DNA of 64,000 nt from Enterobacter hormaechei ATCC 49162 (lineage in GTDB: Bacteria > Pseudomonadota > Gammaproteobacteria > Enterobacterales > Enterobacteriaceae): assembly GCF_001875655.1 (NCBI RefSeq), contig NZ_MKEQ01000001.1, forward strand, positions 992,001 through 1,056,000, given 5' to 3'. The position numbers and the translations under genes are program-made. The notes under the pieces were generated by a model, which saw nothing but the letters and a program-made list of their open reading frames with translations, did not search any database and was not told the DNA's origin. Within the stretch, counting starts at the first letter, position 1. Every line of letters begins with the position of its first letter. This document shows positions 16,614-23,103 of the stretch, piece after piece.

Positions 16614-17107
16614 CAGACATTCCTCGCTCGGCCAGCAAGACACCATGCATCAGAGGGTGCTTTAACTTTCGGCGCCATGCTCAGGCAACGCTGACGCTCA
16701 ATCAGTATCTTCAACCGCTGCTCTTCGTTCTTAGAGCGATTGAAGGCATCCATCAGAACTGTGGCCGCACGCTGGTAGAGCCCTTTTTCAAACAGGCCTT
16801 GAGCCTTATCCATCATCCTGGTTACAGCTGGATTCGGCGCTTCTTCCTGTTCCGATACAACTGGTGTATCTGCCCGGTTAATTTTCAGTGCAGAACGCCC
16901 CTCGCTAACGTCACCAGCCGGCGCTTTGGCAAAATACTGGTAGCACTTACCGTTATGCTGCCGTGTTGCGCGATTCAATTTGACCAGATGGCATACACCG
17001 CGCTGAACAGCATGAAGGCGGTATTGAGGCATTGAAGCTGCAATCTGTTTGTTAGTTAACCCAGGGTTTTCAGCGATGAAAATTTGAATATCTTTCAGAA
17101 GGCTCAT
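16613..17107 (-). CDS. Phage protein with N-terminal winged-helix-like domain
   Basis: 164 residues. Residues 1-60 (MSLLKDIQIFIAENPGLTNK, then QIAASMPQYRLHAVQRGVCHLVK) read as a helix-turn-helix of the kind that precedes a second basic domain in phage replication-region proteins. The middle is polar; residues 95-164 are helical (MMDKAQGLFEKGLYQRAATV) and end basic. It overlaps the replication gene by 4 bases. A DNA-binding or replication-accessory role is plausible, not proven. Confidence 0.6.
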   Translation of the reverse strand: MSLLKDIQIFIAENPGLTNKQIAASMPQYRLHAVQRGVCHLVKLNRATRQHNGKCYQYFAKAPAGDVSEGRSALKINRADTPVVSEQEEAPNPAVTRMMDKAQGLFEKGLYQRAATVLMDAFNRSKNEEQRLKILIERQRCLSMAPKVKAPSDAWCLAGRARNV

Positions 17108-18057
17108 GAGTTCGCTCCTCTGAAACCTGCCGGGACTTTGCTGTAGTCGGTATTCTGGAAGCTGGATTTGAAGATTCCATCCTCACGCTCCCACTTCCCG
17201 TTAACACGCGCTGGCCTTCCGGCATTCGCCCAGTTGGTAGCGGACTTCAGGTAAGCTGGAAACTTCGTTGGCTGGAAAAGTGTCTGCGGGCGCAGGTAGG
17301 CCGCCATTGTTAAATCGTCGCTCCACTTGGCGTTGCAGTAGTCCACCACCAGCGACAGATCTTCAACGGTGAAGCCCTCCCCGATTCGGGCGCGAATGTT
17401 TTGCAGCGAGGTTGTTGAAACCTGATAACGCGAACTGGTCACCTGGTTCAGATGGGTTAAAACCTGTTTAGCCTGATCGGTGATCAACACATCACGGTCT
17501 GGTTGCGGCGCAACCGGACAAATAGGTTTATTAGTCTGCTTGTTTAACTCTGTATTAAAGTCTGTATAGAGATAGGATTCCGTACTTTCGCGGCTCCCAA
17601 GATTCCTGTTATTCGCGGATTGAGAAACGCAGCTTCGCGGTTTTGATTCCGCATCTTCACGTTTTCCATTTCGTACTTTTGCGGAATCGTTATTTTCTGG
17701 AAAGATTAATGAGATTAGAGCATCGCCGTCGATGCGATAATGCTTGGTTGGCGTGCCATTGACCTTTCGAGAACACGTCTCGATCACGCCAGGCAGATAC
17801 TTGTTTACCAACTTTTTAACCAGCCGCTCTGTCTGGTCTTCAGTTAATTCGCCCGCCTCAGCTCCAAGCTCCTTGTGAGTTTTATAGAACCAGCCGTCTT
17901 CATCCCCAAATGCTGACCAGAATACGAGGTTATTAAGAACTGCTGCCAGCGCATGAGCCTGCTGGTCTTCTTTAAAGAACAGCAGGTACGGCCTGGGAAG
18001 AACAATGACGTTCTTCTGGCCTGACATTGACTGGACGATGTCAAAGATTCTGCTCAT
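17104..18057 (-). CDS. Phage replication initiation protein (O-like)
   Basis: 317 residues. The N-terminal domain (about 1-110: RPYLLFFKEDQQAHALAAVL, then GWFYKTHKELGAEAGELT) is a winged-helix replication-protein domain. The C-terminal part (190-290: LTHLNQVTSSRYQVSTTSLQ, then YLRPQTLFQPTKFPAYL) is the conserved phage C-terminal domain seen in many initiator/helicase-loader proteins. Between them a polar linker (about 120-160) is encoded by the iteron array described below, exactly as the lambda origin lies inside gene O. The start is ATG at 18057, overlapping the DUF4222 gene by 17 bases. Confidence 0.85.
   Translation of the reverse strand: MSRIFDIVQSMSGQKNVIVLPRPYLLFFKEDQQAHALAAVLNNLVFWSAFGDEDGWFYKTHKELGAEAGELTEDQTERLVKKLVNKYLPGVIETCSRKVNGTPTKHYRIDGDALISLIFPENNDSAKVRNGKREDAESKPRSCVSQSANNRNLGSRESTESYLYTDFNTELNKQTNKPICPVAPQPDRDVLITDQAKQVLTHLNQVTSSRYQVSTTSLQNIRARIGEGFTVEDLSLVVDYCNAKWSDDLTMAAYLRPQTLFQPTKFPAYLKSATNWANAGRPARVNGKWEREDGIFKSSFQNTDYSKVPAGFRGANS
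17581..17684. other. Putative phage replication origin: iteron array
   Basis: Inside the replication gene, TTCGCGG occurs at 17587, 17612 and 17634, a degenerate TTCACGT at 17656 and TTTGCGG at 17678: starts 25, 22, 22 and 22 bases apart, i.e. two helical turns. The outermost copies lie in a 13-base repeat CGTACTTTCGCGG (17581) and CGTACTTTTGCGG (17672). An A+T-rich stretch adjoins at 17520-17580. The layout matches the lambda ori plan of iterons plus AT-rich region within gene O. Confidence 0.7.
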
Positions 18058-18226
18058 GGTCGTCCTTTAACTCTGTAAATTTACGCTGGAATTGCTCAAG
18101 AGGGCTGAAGCACTCATGATCGTACCCTTCGCGAAGGTATATAACGCGTCGGGTCTCGGGCTCCCATCTGATGACGCGCACCGGGACGCCATAGTGATCT
18201 CTGAAACGCCGGTTAAGTTCTCGCAT
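18041..18226 (-). CDS. DUF4222 family small phage protein
   Basis: 61 residues, MRELNRRFRDHYGVPVRVIR, with VIYLREGYDHECFSPLEQF. This is the DUF4222 family, common just upstream of the replication gene in lambdoid prophages; function unknown. AGGGGAGAG precedes its ATG by about 6 bases. It overlaps the replication gene start by 17 bases and lies within the longer frame of the next entry. Confidence 0.8.
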   Translation of the reverse strand: MRELNRRFRDHYGVPVRVIRWEPETRRVIYLREGYDHECFSPLEQFQRKFTELKDDHEQNL

Positions 18227-18393
18227 AGCACTCTCCCCTTCCGACGCCAGACACCCACAATTGCCATAGCCCTGCTGTGGTTACATGGAACCCAGCGGCC
18301 TGATACCATCCGCTCATACCGAAACGACGAGGTTCCAACAACGGGAATACCACGTAGTTGCGGGAGACGGTTGTTTACCGTTACACTGTTCAT
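18067..18393 (-). CDS. Small phage protein overlapping DUF4222 gene
   Basis: 108 residues starting MNSVTVNNRLPQLRGIPVVG, with FRYERMVSGRWVPCNHSRAM. The start is coupled to the YmfL-like gene by an ATGA overlap and has GGAG about 10 bases upstream, so translation is likely. The first about 55 residues have conserved-looking phage sequence. The C-terminal half (from 18226 leftward) overlaps the DUF4222 frame and reads as unstructured; it may simply be read-through of a lost stop codon. Confidence 0.5.
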   Translation of the reverse strand: MNSVTVNNRLPQLRGIPVVGTSSFRYERMVSGRWVPCNHSRAMAIVGVWRRKGRVLCENLTGVSEITMASRCASSDGSPRPDALYTFAKGTIMSASALLSNSSVNLQS

Positions 18394-18950
18394 GCGTTAG
18401 TTTCTCCACTGATACGACACGCCAAGGGGCCCGGAGCTGCACACTCGCGGGCCTCACCCATTTCTGGAAGGCAATAAACACGGGAAATAAGGTTCAGGAA
18501 TGTCATGAGAGTGACCCTGAACTGATATGCGATATCGTTAAGACTTTGCCACTCGCTCCGGTCAACTACACCATCTTCAATGTAATGGCGGTAAGCATTG
18601 ACCAGCTCACCAAGCCTCCCCACCAGCTCGGCCAGTTTCAGGCCAATCTCTTCGTTTTCATCATCAGGCACGGCGCCGGGAACGTGAATTCCGTTATCGG
18701 TTTCACGAGAGAACGCGTCAGCGATGTAACTTACGCCAGCGGCGCTCTGAAGCACCATTGCCCAGCCCATCGGAAAGATCTGGTCGCCACCAGCACGAAG
18801 GCGGTTAAAGAGTGAATTCTGGGTTTCGTCCAGAATCTCCGCCGCTTCAGCGTATCCGCCTGGCAACGCGGCAATCGTCTTCCTGATTGCGGCCACCAGC
18901 CAGGCGGGCTGCTTCTCAACTTTCCATTCAGGTTCTATACCCACGGTCAT
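18390..18950 (-). CDS. YmfL-family phage regulator (CII position)
   Basis: 186 residues. The segment AIRKTIAALPGGYAEAAEIL, followed by TQNSLFNRLRAGGDQIFPMG, is a helix-turn-helix domain matching YmfL of prophage e14. In this family the gene follows cro at the place of lambda cII, so a role in the lysis-lysogeny decision or early control is likely. The C-terminal half is helical. The gene ends overlapping the next start by 4 bases. Confidence 0.8.
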   Translation of the reverse strand: MTVGIEPEWKVEKQPAWLVAAIRKTIAALPGGYAEAAEILDETQNSLFNRLRAGGDQIFPMGWAMVLQSAAGVSYIADAFSRETDNGIHVPGAVPDDENEEIGLKLAELVGRLGELVNAYRHYIEDGVVDRSEWQSLNDIAYQFRVTLMTFLNLISRVYCLPEMGEARECAAPGPLACRISGETNA

Positions 18951-18972
18951 ACCCTCTTTTCTGTGGTTTCTA

Positions 18973-19224
18973 TCAAACTGCTGAATCTGTAGGCTTTTGG
19001 GGACGACTAATCGCCTTGATCAATTCCTTTGAGAATTTTCCCTCGGAGGCTAAAGCGATTTTTTCCGCATAGTTAGTCTCGCCAGTAAAATCTGTACGAG
19101 GCAGACATCCTTTTTTCATCCACTTGTAGATGGAACGAGCACTACATCCGCACGCAGAAGAGATGGTAATGACACCAATCTCCTTGATTGCTTCGGTAAG
19201 AGTTGGGAGTTTTTCCTCTTGCAT
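18973..19224 (-). CDS. Cro-like repressor
   Basis: 83 residues. A helix-turn-helix can be read in ITISSACGCSARSIYKWMKK, followed by TNYAEKIALASEG, as in Cro/YdaS-type regulators. It is divergent from cI and is the first gene of the leftward early operon. Its promoter reads from about 19283 to 19256 and contains the central operator. It should bind the operators listed below and favour lytic growth. Confidence 0.85.
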   Translation of the reverse strand: MQEEKLPTLTEAIKEIGVITISSACGCSARSIYKWMKKGCLPRTDFTGETNYAEKIALASEGKFSKELIKAISRPQKPTDSAV

Positions 19225-19239
19225 ATGAACCTCACTTTA

Positions 19240-19311
19240 TGAACCTAAAGTACATATTATGACGGAACTGATAGTTCACGCAAGTACACCTATTATTGAA
19301 CTCATGGTTCA
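19240..19311. promoter_or_regulatory. Immunity switch: three operators, PR and PRM
   Basis: Three 15-base sites share the pattern TGAAC-N5-GTTCA: TGAACCTAAAGTACA (19240-19254), GGAACTGATAGTTCA (19264-19278) and TGAACTCATGGTTCA (19297-19311, perfect palindrome). The leftward cro promoter reads TTGCGT (19283-19278), 16 bases, CATAAT (19261-19256), so the middle operator fills its spacer. The rightward cI promoter reads CTGATA (19268-19273), 17 bases, TATTAT (19291-19296), predicting a start near 19303, that is, a leaderless cI message as in lambda. The third operator covers that start, allowing CI to shut itself off. Confidence 0.75.
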
Positions 19312-20011
19312 GGAAGAAAGAGCGCGACAAGACTTCTCCAAAAGGCTAGCGCTGGCCTGTGAAAAAGCTGGTTTTCAGACTCATGGTCGACAGGCAGAAA
19401 TTGCCAAGAAAATGAAGCTAACACCTAAAGCTGTGAGTAAATGGTTTAACGGGGAAGCAATACCAAGGCGTGGAAAGTTGCAGGATCTGGCAGCTCTTCT
19501 TGGCACGTCTGCAACTTACCTGCTAGGTGATTCTTCTGAGGACGGAATTATCAAAAGACAAGCCAACATGAGCAGCGATGTTTACCGTATAGATGTTCTG
19601 GATCTTTCTGTCAGCGCAGGTCCCGGAAATTACATGCTTTCGGACTATGTTGAGGTGCTTTATGCCATCGAGTTCACCACCGAACACGCCCGCTCTCTCT
19701 TTGGTAATCGTCCGCAGCAAGACGTCAAGGTGATGACGGTAAGCGGGGACAGCATGGCCCCAACGCTAGTGTCAGGGGATAGGTTGTTCGTAGATATCTC
19801 AGTGCGACATTTCCAGACTGATGGCGTTTACTCTTTCGTGTACGGCAGAACTTTCCACGTCAAGCGTCTTCAGATGCAAGGTGACAAATTAGCAGTTCTG
19901 TCTGATAACCCAGCTTATGAGAAGTGGTACATCAAAGAAGAAAATCAGGACCAACTCTACGTAATGGGTAAGGCGCTGATTCATGAGTCAATCACGTACA
20001 ATAGGCTCTGA
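19304..20011 (+). CDS. cI: CI repressor, HK022-like, S24 autoprotease
   Basis: 235 residues. The N-terminal helix-turn-helix is about residues 30-50 (RQAEIAKKMKLTPKAVSKWF). The C-terminal LexA/S24 domain has the cleavage site SVSAGPGN (Ala105-Gly106), catalytic Ser150 in SGDSMAPTLVSGD and Lys187 in HVKRL, so it should be inactivated by RecA-dependent self-cleavage after DNA damage. I chose ATG 19304 rather than 19259 because the promoter predicts a start at about 19303, and MVQEERARQDF matches the start of the HK022 repressor family. It keeps the prophage silent by binding the operators at 19240-19311 and 22072-22110. Confidence 0.92.
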   Translation: MVQEERARQDFSKRLALACEKAGFQTHGRQAEIAKKMKLTPKAVSKWFNGEAIPRRGKLQDLAALLGTSATYLLGDSSEDGIIKRQANMSSDVYRIDVLDLSVSAGPGNYMLSDYVEVLYAIEFTTEHARSLFGNRPQQDVKVMTVSGDSMAPTLVSGDRLFVDISVRHFQTDGVYSFVYGRTFHVKRLQMQGDKLAVLSDNPAYEKWYIKEENQDQLYVMGKALIHESITYNRL

Positions 20012-20121
20012 TTTATAGTTGTTAAGCATAAGCAGTGATGGCCTGTAGAAAACTCAGAAAAGACAGGCTTCCTTACCTATGGCAAGTGGTTATTTTTCTG
20101 ATTTTTAAGACTAAGCACAAC

Positions 20122-20158
20122 TTGCAACTGTTTTTTAGTTGCTATACTTCTTCGTATA
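20122..20158 (+). promoter_or_regulatory. hicAB promoter with two palindromes
   Basis: -35 TTGCAA (20122-20127) and -10 TATACT (20143-20148), spacer 15-16. The perfect inverted repeat GCAACT-N7-AGTTGC (20124-20142) covers the spacer, and TATAC-N6-GTATA (20143-20158) covers the -10 box. Such dyads are the expected binding sites of the HicB antitoxin, giving autoregulation. A GCCTGT/ACAGGC hairpin (20041-20068) lies between cI and this promoter. Confidence 0.6.
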
Positions 20159-20171
20159 GGATGTAATCACT

Positions 20172-20420
20172 ATGAGCAGGAAGGAAAAACTTCGCTCAAG
20201 GCTCAACGCTCTTCCTAAAGATTTTACTTGGGATGAGCTTGTTACGCTTCTTGGACACTATGGCTTTAAGGTTATCAACGGTTCAGGGTCGCGCCGGAAA
20301 TTTGTCAACGATGTAAAGCGTATCGTAGCCTTCCATTGCCCACACCCAGGCAATATTGTGAAAGGGTATGTGCTTGAAGAAGCCAAATCTCTTTTAGATG
20401 AGTTAGATAGCAATGAATAA
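20172..20420 (+). CDS. hicA: HicA-family toxin
   Basis: 82 residues with the double-stranded-RNA-binding-like fold of HicA mRNA interferases: FTWDELVTLLGHYGFKVING, GSGSRRKFVN and VAFHCPHPGNIVKGYVLEEA. In short HicA proteins the catalytic histidine sits in a GSH segment; here the corresponding place reads GSGSRRKF (residues 37-44), so the usual histidine is replaced and His55 or His58 may serve instead, as in other longer members. It overlaps hicB by 8 bases. Confidence 0.85.
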   Translation: MSRKEKLRSRLNALPKDFTWDELVTLLGHYGFKVINGSGSRRKFVNDVKRIVAFHCPHPGNIVKGYVLEEAKSLLDELDSNE

Positions 20421-20871
20421 GATGCTGAAATACAAGAATTATTGTGGAAGTGTAGAAACATCACTTGATGACATGGTTTTGCATGGAAAAATTGAGTGCA
20501 TTGCAGATGTTGTTACTTATGAAGCAGACTCCCTTCCTGCCTTGAAGCGAGCCTTTGAGGAGGCAGTTGACGACTATCTGGAGACCTGTTCTGCCATAGG
20601 GAAACAACCTGAAAAAGCTATGAGCGGAACCTTTAACGTTAGGGTTGGAGAAAACCTGCATAAAGATGCTTATCTATCGGCTAAGAATCAAGGGCTTAAC
20701 TTGAATGAGTTTGTAAAAAAAGCGATAGAAGAAAAACTGGCAATCAAAAAAGAAATCCATTTCCATTTTGAAAGAAAAAATGAATTCGTTTCTGAAACAT
20801 TGGATTTCAGTAGAGAGCTTCGCCAGCCAGGAAACTGGCATCTCTCTGTAGGCAGGGGGATAAGACATTGA
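20413..20871 (+). CDS. hicB: HicB-family antitoxin with C-terminal extension
   Basis: 152 residues. Residues 1-65 are the degenerate RNase H-like HicB fold (MLKYKNYCGSVETSLDDMVL, then LPALKRAFEEAVDDYLETC). Residues 72-110 are a ribbon-helix-helix DNA-binding domain (GTFNVRVGENLHKDAYLSA, then NLNEFVKKAIEEKL). Residues 111-152 are an extra tail (EIHFHFERKNEFVSETLDF, ending NWHLSVGRGIRH) beyond the RHH domain. The tail, with a SecB-like gene directly downstream, suggests a chaperone-dependent antitoxin. It overlaps both neighbours. Confidence 0.85.
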   Translation: MNKMLKYKNYCGSVETSLDDMVLHGKIECIADVVTYEADSLPALKRAFEEAVDDYLETCSAIGKQPEKAMSGTFNVRVGENLHKDAYLSAKNQGLNLNEFVKKAIEEKLAIKKEIHFHFERKNEFVSETLDFSRELRQPGNWHLSVGRGIRH

Positions 20872-21284
20872 TGTTGGAAAATTTTTATTTTGAAGGTTTT
20901 GAAGTTATTTCCTCTTCTTTCAAAGAAATCAACATCGGTGAAGAGGGATTCATTACTGTAAACACTCAGGACCCTGAAGTTAGTTACGAAAAGGTTGATG
21001 ACTCAAATTCATTCAAGATAAGCATGCTGATCGAAGCTAAGGTTCGCGCATTCTCTGGACCGAGAAGGGAGGATCCCGATGAATCCGATTTAGCTTTCGA
21101 GTCCAATGCGGTGTTCACTACGTTTTTTTCCTTAAGCGATGCGGACGCTTTTGATGAGCAATTCGTTCAGGATAATTTATGGTATTTTGAACGTTTCAAT
21201 GCGATTGCGCTCAAATTAGTAACCGAAAACATTCTAAAACATACATCTTTGAGTTACTTACCGATACCATGGATAGCTGGATAA
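20871..21284 (+). CDS. SecB-like protein, candidate TA-associated chaperone
   Basis: 137 residues, no signal peptide. By eye the order of segments follows SecB: an N-terminal strand FEGFEVISSSFKEINI, a strand pair KISMLIEAKVRAFSG, FESNAVFTTFFSLSD, then NLWYFERFNAIALKLVTENI and SLSYLPIPWI, which parallel SecB's NILFPYARECITSMVS and the final L-L-P-V-N-F segment. The ATG overlaps the hicB stop as TGATG, and a terminator follows, so hicA-hicB-secB-like form one unit. In known toxin-antitoxin-chaperone modules a SecB-like protein stabilises the antitoxin. The assignment needs a profile search; alternatively it is an unrelated phage protein. Confidence 0.6.
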   Translation: MLENFYFEGFEVISSSFKEINIGEEGFITVNTQDPEVSYEKVDDSNSFKISMLIEAKVRAFSGPRREDPDESDLAFESNAVFTTFFSLSDADAFDEQFVQDNLWYFERFNAIALKLVTENILKHTSLSYLPIPWIAG

Positions 21285-21293
21285 ATTATGAAA

Positions 21294-21317
21294 CCCGACC
21301 TCGGTCGGGTTTTTTAT
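21294..21317 (+). terminator. Rho-independent terminator of hicAB operon
   Basis: Stem ACCCGAC/GTCGGGT with a 4-base loop, then six T. It follows the SecB-like gene by 10 bases and ends the three-gene toxin-antitoxin unit. Confidence 0.9.
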
Positions 21318-21369
21318 TACTACCAACCCATGTTAAGATGTTTCCGATTGCAATCAAAGGAAACAAAAA

Positions 21370-21726
21370 ATGAAAAAGATTTTAGCTTTAGTTATTGGGG
21401 TAATGATGTTGGCTGGGTGCAGCTCTCGCGTTGCGGATCTGACTGTAGCAAGTACTAAAAATTACAATCTCAACTCAAACAATTTCGTTAAAGGCGCGCG
21501 CGTTAAAGCAGAAGACTCTGCTCCAGTCGTGATTTTCCCGCTCGGGATTCCGAATGTGAAAACGGCCATTGATCGTGCTATTGAGAAGAACAGATGCTCT
21601 GTTGCTCTTTCAGACGTTGTTGTTACTCAATTCAACCACTCTTTCCTGTTCGGTAAATTCGGATTTATTGTAGAGGGAACCGAAGTTATTGACCGTGGGC
21701 AGCCGGGTTGTGAGAACGCGAACTAA
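21370..21726 (+). CDS. Phage-encoded lipoprotein
   Basis: 118 residues starting MKKILALVIGVMMLAGCSSR: an N-terminal signal with lipobox LAGC, so the mature protein is lipidated at Cys17. Ser18 and Ser19 follow, which favours outer-membrane sorting. The rest is soluble with two cysteines (NRCSVALSDVVV and QPGCENAN) that could form a disulfide. It stands alone after a terminator, with a Shine-Dalgarno AAAGGAAA before its ATG. Lysogens often express such lipoproteins to exclude other phages or alter the envelope; that role is only inferred. Confidence 0.75.
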   Translation: MKKILALVIGVMMLAGCSSRVADLTVASTKNYNLNSNNFVKGARVKAEDSAPVVIFPLGIPNVKTAIDRAIEKNRCSVALSDVVVTQFNHSFLFGKFGFIVEGTEVIDRGQPGCENAN

Positions 21727-21761
21727 ATGAATTCCAGGCCATTGAGCCGGGTTTTTTGTGC

Positions 21762-21971
21762 CTACTTCACAGCCTGGCTACCTTCCCTCACTATCTCCGC
21801 AGCATCCCTGTTAACTCCCTTGCCGATCACATTGCCTGTCTCTCTACGATAGAGTTCCAACTTCTCGATGATAGCTTCCTGCGTCACTGGCTGGCCTGAG
21901 AGCGACAAATCCATAACCGCCCTGCCCATGGCATGAACAATCATACTTACCCTTTCATCGTCCAAATCCAT
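21762..21971 (-). CDS. Small protein, weakly YmgB/AriR-like
   Basis: 69 residues, MDLDDERVSMIVHAMGRAVM, then DLSLSGQPVTQEAIIEKLEL. The pattern of an acidic N-terminus, a helix, SGxxVTxxxII and a second helix recalls the YmgB/AriR and related small regulators, but the match is weak. It is oriented opposite to the rest of the rightward arm and preceded by AAAGGAGCGC. Function unknown. Confidence 0.55.
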   Translation of the reverse strand: MDLDDERVSMIVHAMGRAVMDLSLSGQPVTQEAIIEKLELYRRETGNVIGKGVNRDAAEIVREGSQAVK

Positions 21972-22071
21972 TAATGCGCTCCTTTCTGATGTTTATTTAA
22001 TCATAACATCATTATCTGATAAAAATAAATAACCCGAAAAATCAATACATTATTGCATTGCAATCATTAAA

Positions 22072-22114
22072 TGTACTTCTGGTACTTTACATAATTGAAC
22101 TATTGGTACATATT
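22072..22114 (+). promoter_or_regulatory. PL-like promoter with two CI operators
   Basis: TGTACTTCTGGTACT (22072-22086) and TGAACTATTGGTACA (22096-22110) match the operators near cI and are centred 24 bases apart, the same spacing as the first two operators there. They overlap a promoter, -35 TTTACA (22086-22091), 17 bases, -10 CATATT (22109-22114), giving a start near 22120. This should be the repressed early promoter for the ParB-like, excisionase and integrase genes. The stretch 21972-22071 before it is AT-rich and holds no gene. Confidence 0.7.
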
Positions 22115-22338
22115 AATTTCATTAGCTACTAACAGTTAGCAGTACGGCATATGGCACATGTGCCGCAGCGGTCCGGGGATTCCTTGCATTACTTTTTCCA
22201 GATCCAGCGGGTAGCCGGAATGTGCAAGCCAGGCAAGTACGACAGCCAGAGACGTTTCACCAGCGTGGCGATAAGGTGACAGCCCAGACGATATCTGAGT
22301 GGCTATAAAAACAGATGGGAGCCGGTGGAATCCCGGCA

Positions 22339-22583
22339 CACAACATGAAAGCGCACTCCATCAACTATCAGTTGTGGATGGCAGGTAAATAAACGAACGG
22401 AGTGCGCTTCCAGTTGTGTTAACCGTAGTAGCTGTACCAGATGCTGTGTGTAGTCTTGGCGGTCGGCAGTTTTGAATGTCCTTAATGTCGACCGCCCCTT
22501 TTCACAACTGAAAGCGCGTTCTGCGTTCAACTTGAGAGGCCGTAGTCGTTAAATCAACTCAGGAGAACGCGCTCCCAATTGTG
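22339..22583 (+). other. Structured leader: twin 80-base hairpins
   Basis: In the 620-base untranslated leader between the PL-like promoter and the first gene, two long hairpins lie 164 bases apart: A (arms 22339-22359 and 22399-22418) and B (arms 22503-22522 and 22564-22583). Both have arms of the form CACAAYTG-RRAGCGCRYTCY. A third hairpin GGCGGTCG/CGACCGCC (22458-22496) lies between them. The arms of A and B differ at three stem positions and each change is matched in the opposite arm. No long convincing coding frame crosses the region. Candidates are an RNA antiterminator like HK022 put, or an antisense-type RNA like P4 CI or P1 C4. Confidence 0.65.
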
Positions 22584-22743
22584 GAGAAGCTAACTGGCGG
22601 TGGCAGCCGCCCGTTTCACTAAGTGCCCTGGTTGGGTGCTTATTAAAACGAAACCCCATTATTTTTTGTCGCCAGTCGGCGAGGGATTCGTGCAACCAAA
22701 ATTCAGCGCTGTGCAGAGCGCGTATAACACGGAGAAACTATCC

Positions 22744-23103
22744 ATGACGAACACACAGAACGTCACCGAGTTACAACCACGCATGACCCGGGAGCAGCTG
22801 ATCGACGCAGCGCGTAAGGCAGCCCCTCTCCTTCCGCCAGCTTATCGCGGCATTATGACCGAACTGGCTAACCGCCTGGACTATACCAGCGTCGCGCTTT
22901 GCCAAGCGATGGCGCAGCGTAGAGAACTGGCTGTTCAGAACGCTACTCTGCGTGAAGATGTCGCAAGCTGGGCCAAAGAGTGTGACCGCATTGTTGAACG
23001 CTACACGAAGACCAGAACCAATATGCATTTACTGGAAGCCCAGCGAGAACTGCGTGAGCTGTCACCCATCGTCATTTCCCAAAATAACGAGGTGGCTCTC
23101 TGA
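22744..23103 (+). CDS. Hypothetical phage protein, helical
   Basis: 119 residues from ATG 22744 (MTNTQNVTELQPRMTREQLI), preceded by ACGGAGAAA. Mostly helical, with LPPAYRGIMTELANRLDYTS and a C-terminal heptad-like part (LLEAQRELRELS) suggesting a coiled coil. The frame is open upstream to 22600, but that part reads through the structured leader and has no ribosome site. It ends TGATG with the ParB-like gene, so the two are coupled. No family recognised. Confidence 0.65.
   Translation: MTNTQNVTELQPRMTREQLIDAARKAAPLLPPAYRGIMTELANRLDYTSVALCQAMAQRRELAVQNATLREDVASWAKECDRIVERYTKTRTNMHLLEAQRELRELSPIVISQNNEVAL

Noticed and set aside
19259..19303. Earlier ATG of cI at 19259
   Set aside because: It lies inside the cro -10 box and upstream of the predicted cI transcription start; HK022-like repressors begin at the residue encoded at 19304.
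22136..22530. Two minus-strand frames of 67 and 75 codons
   Set aside because: They run antisense through the hairpin region, have no ribosome sites and no recognisable domains.
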